Shown one piece after another: positions 62,068 through 64,000 of a DNA stretch of 64,000 nucleotides. Below the pieces are notes generated by a model. The model ran no database searches, was not told the DNA's origin, and saw nothing but the letters and a program-made list of their open reading frames with translations. Origin of the DNA: an uncultured Bacteroides sp. (lineage in GTDB: Bacteria > Bacteroidota > Bacteroidia > Bacteroidales > Bacteroidaceae); assembly GCA_949289345.1 (NCBI GenBank), contig CASENS010000017.1, positions 1-64,000 of the forward strand, in the 5' to 3' direction. The position numbers were made by a program, and so were the translations under genes. The number at the start of each line of letters is the position of its first letter. The first letter of the stretch is position 1.

Positions 62068-64000
62068 ATGCAAAGGATGTCTGACAAAATGAAGACCATG
62101 CGCAGAATGCTACTGTTCTTGTTGGTAGCTGTGATATCGCTTGGCGTATCAGCGCAGAATGTAACCGTTAAGGGTACCGTGAAAGACAAGACGGGAGAAA
62201 CCGTAATCGGCGCTTCCGTAGTACTGAAAGGAAATTCCAGCGTCGGTACAATCACCGACATTGATGGCAATTTCTCCCTCTCTGTTCCGGCAGGTTCTAC
62301 CTTAGTCATCTCTTATGTAGGTATGAAGACTCAGGAAGTGAAGCTCGATGGAAGTTCAAGTTATGAAATCACATTGGACGATGACTCCCAGGCTTTGGAA
62401 GAAGTCGTAGTCATCGGTTACGGTTCGGTGAAGAAAAAAGACTTGACCGGTTCCGTAGCGACGGTAAACTCGGAAGTGTTAGCCGCAGTTCCGGTAGCTT
62501 CGGCAACTGAAGCTTTGACCGGTAAGATGGCCGGTGTGCAGATTACCACTACGGAAGGTTCACCAGACGCCGAAATGAAAATCCGTGTGCGTGGTGGCGG
62601 TTCTATTACAGGTGACAACACACCGTTGTTTATTGTGGATGGCTTCCCGGTAGAATCCATCTCTGACATTCCCGCTTCGGACATTGAAGATATGACCGTA
62701 TTGAAAGATGCCTCATCAACCGCCATCTACGGTTCGCGCGGTGCCAACGGTGTAATTCTGGTAACGACAAAATCCGGTAAGGAAGGCAAGGTAAACGTCA
62801 GCTACAACGCTTACTACAGTTGGAAAAAGATTGCCAAGACTTTGGACGTACTCAACCCATATGACTATGCCAAGTGGCAATACGAGTTGGCTATGTTGCA
62901 GGACGATGTGACTTCGTATGAGAAATTCTTCGGCAGATACGAAGATATGGATATGTACAAGGACATCCCTTACAACGATTGGCAGGACCTGACTTTCGGC
63001 CGTACGGGACATACGTTCAACCACAACTTGAGTGTGACAGGCGGTACGGACCGCATCCGCTATTCATTCAGCTATGCCCATATGAACGATAAGGCCATCA
63101 TGGAAGGTTCTAACTACAAACGTGACAACTTCAGTTTAAAGCTGAACACGAAGCCGACTAAAAACACAACCCTCGACTTTTCTATCCGTTATTCGGAAAC
63201 AGATATCCGAGGCGGTGGCGCCAACGAAACGAGCAGTACGCTGGATTCAGACAAGCGTCTGAAATATTCAGTAATTTACACACCGATACCTTTGGCAAAC
63301 TTGGATGAATCAGCCGGTAGCTCGGACGATGACTTGGGTAACCTGTATCATCCGGTAACTGCCATTTACGACAATGACCGTTTGAAAGAACGCAAACAGT
63401 TGAATATGAACGGCAGTTTCGGCTGGGAAATCTTCAAGAATTTTAAAGTAAAGACAGAATTCGGTTATGACGACTACCGCAACAACGACCAGCGTTTCTG
63501 GGGTACTACCACTTATTATATTAAGAACACTCCGGCGGCAGCCAACCAAGGTCATCCTGCTATCCGTCTGACGAATCAATTCCGTCATCGCTTCCGCAAT
63601 ACCAATACCATCAATTATGATTTCGCCAAGTTGTTCAACAACGAAGACCATAACATGAATTTATTGGTAGGTCACGAATGGATTATTACGAAAGAGAATG
63701 AGTTACAGAACGAAGTTCATGGTTTCCCTGATTGGATTACAGCAGGCGAAGCTTGGAAATTGACAAACATTCAGGGAACCACTCCTTATAATATTCAGAA
63801 TACGTATGATCCGGATGACAAGCTGTTATCATTCTTCGGCCGTTTGAACTATGACTACAAGAGCAAGTACTTGGTAAGCGCTACGTTCCGTGCCGATGCT
63901 TCCTCTAAGTTCTCCGATGCAAACCGTTGGGGATACTTCCCCTCTGCAGCCGTTGCATGGCGTATTTCGTCCGAATCCTTCATGGAAGGTACCAAGAACT
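62068..64000 (+). CDS. SusC-like TonB-dependent transporter (partial, runs off the right edge)
   Basis: The frame from ATG 62068 (ATG 62089 is also possible) stays open to the window end, about 644 codons. In order: signal peptide (LLFLLVAVISLGVSAQ), carboxypeptidase-D-like domain (VTVKGTVKDKTGETVIGASV; FSLSVPAGSTLVISYVGM), TonB box LEEVVVIGYGSVKKKD, plug (PLFIVDGFPVESI; DASSTAIYGSRGANGVI) and the start of the barrel. It is a different transporter from the one at 25467-28496. It is divergent from an AraC gene, and a SusD gene would be expected beyond the edge. Confidence 0.95.
   Translation, partial: MQRMSDKMKTMRRMLLFLLVAVISLGVSAQNVTVKGTVKDKTGETVIGASVVLKGNSSVGTITDIDGNFSLSVPAGSTLVISYVGMKTQEVKLDGSSSYEITLDDDSQALEEVVVIGYGSVKKKDLTGSVATVNSEVLAAVPVASATEALTGKMAGVQITTTEGSPDAEMKIRVRGGGSITGDNTPLFIVDGFPVESISDIPASDIEDMTVLKDASSTAIYGSRGANGVILVTTKSGKEGKVNVSYNAYYSWKKIAKTLDVLNPYDYAKWQYELAMLQDDVTSYEKFFGRYEDMDMYKDIPYNDWQDLTFGRTGHTFNHNLSVTGGTDRIRYSFSYAHMNDKAIMEGSNYKRDNFSLKLNTKPTKNTTLDFSIRYSETDIRGGGANETSSTLDSDKRLKYSVIYTPIPLANLDESAGSSDDDLGNLYHPVTAIYDNDRLKERKQLNMNGSFGWEIFKNFKVKTEFGYDDYRNNDQRFWGTTTYYIKNTPAAANQGHPAIRLTNQFRHRFRNTNTINYDFAKLFNNEDHNMNLLVGHEWIITKENELQNEVHGFPDWITAGEAWKLTNIQGTTPYNIQNTYDPDDKLLSFFGRLNYDYKSKYLVSATFRADASSKFSDANRWGYFPSAAVAWRISSESFMEGTKN

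Overview
This window comes from the chromosome of a Bacteroides-type gut bacterium. It has SusC/SusD-like pairs, lipoproteins with N-terminal Cys boxes, promoters with the Bacteroidales -7 box (TAnnTTTG) and little Shine-Dalgarno signal, and housekeeping genes in Bacteroides style (a SecA of about 1100 residues, NigD-like and TlpA-like lipoproteins, a 30-codon mS38-like protein). The species cannot be fixed from the sequence alone.

Layout. (1) 1-10.1 kb: tRNA-Phe, thiL, rng, a 30-aa basic protein too short for standard gene calling, an HU-type protein, mutY, a GtrA-type membrane protein, an HD-domain protein, an LptD-like outer-membrane protein and a double GNAT acetyltransferase. (2) 10.1-36 kb: one polysaccharide utilisation locus (PUL), entirely on the minus strand. 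Reading 5'->3' it is AraC regulator; GH78; GH106; then SusC, SusD, PL8 lyase, GH88, GH28, a PL8-GH78 fusion of 1587 aa, GH130 mannosylglucose phosphorylase, GPH sugar symporter and cellobiose 2-epimerase. A GH97 gene lies upstream. (3) 38.6-52.4 kb: tRNA-Gln, rsfS-ftsH-cdsA-lipoprotein, a NigD-like lipoprotein, guaA, a two-gene unit (DUF4105 plus a phosphatase-fold protein lacking its metal ligands), secA. (4) 52.4-64 kb: TlpA-like lipoprotein, a 132-bp inverted repeat, two conserved proteins of unknown function, valS, fba, and an AraC regulator divergent from a SusC gene cut by the window edge, probably the start of a second PUL.

How the PUL should work (inference from families). SusCD bind and import oligosaccharides. 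Two PL8 lyases cut uronic-acid linkages and leave unsaturated ends that the GH88 enzyme removes. Two GH78 modules and one GH106 enzyme remove L-rhamnose, and the GH28 enzyme hydrolyses a uronic-acid or related bond. In the cytoplasm the symporter, epimerase and GH130 enzyme form the known mannobiose / mannosyl-glucose phosphorolysis route. No sulfatase is present, which argues against ulvan or sulfated glycosaminoglycans. A non-sulfated rhamnose/uronic-acid heteropolysaccharide, perhaps with beta-mannosyl residues, fits best, but the substrate is not proven.

Most interesting: the PL8-GH78 fusion; an identical 13-bp element exactly 23 bp upstream of the -7 box of both PUL promoters; three intergenic arrays, each of four 12-mers with a strict 22-bp period; an AraC gene fragment marking the PUL's left junction; and a predicted pseudophosphatase beside a DUF4105 protein.
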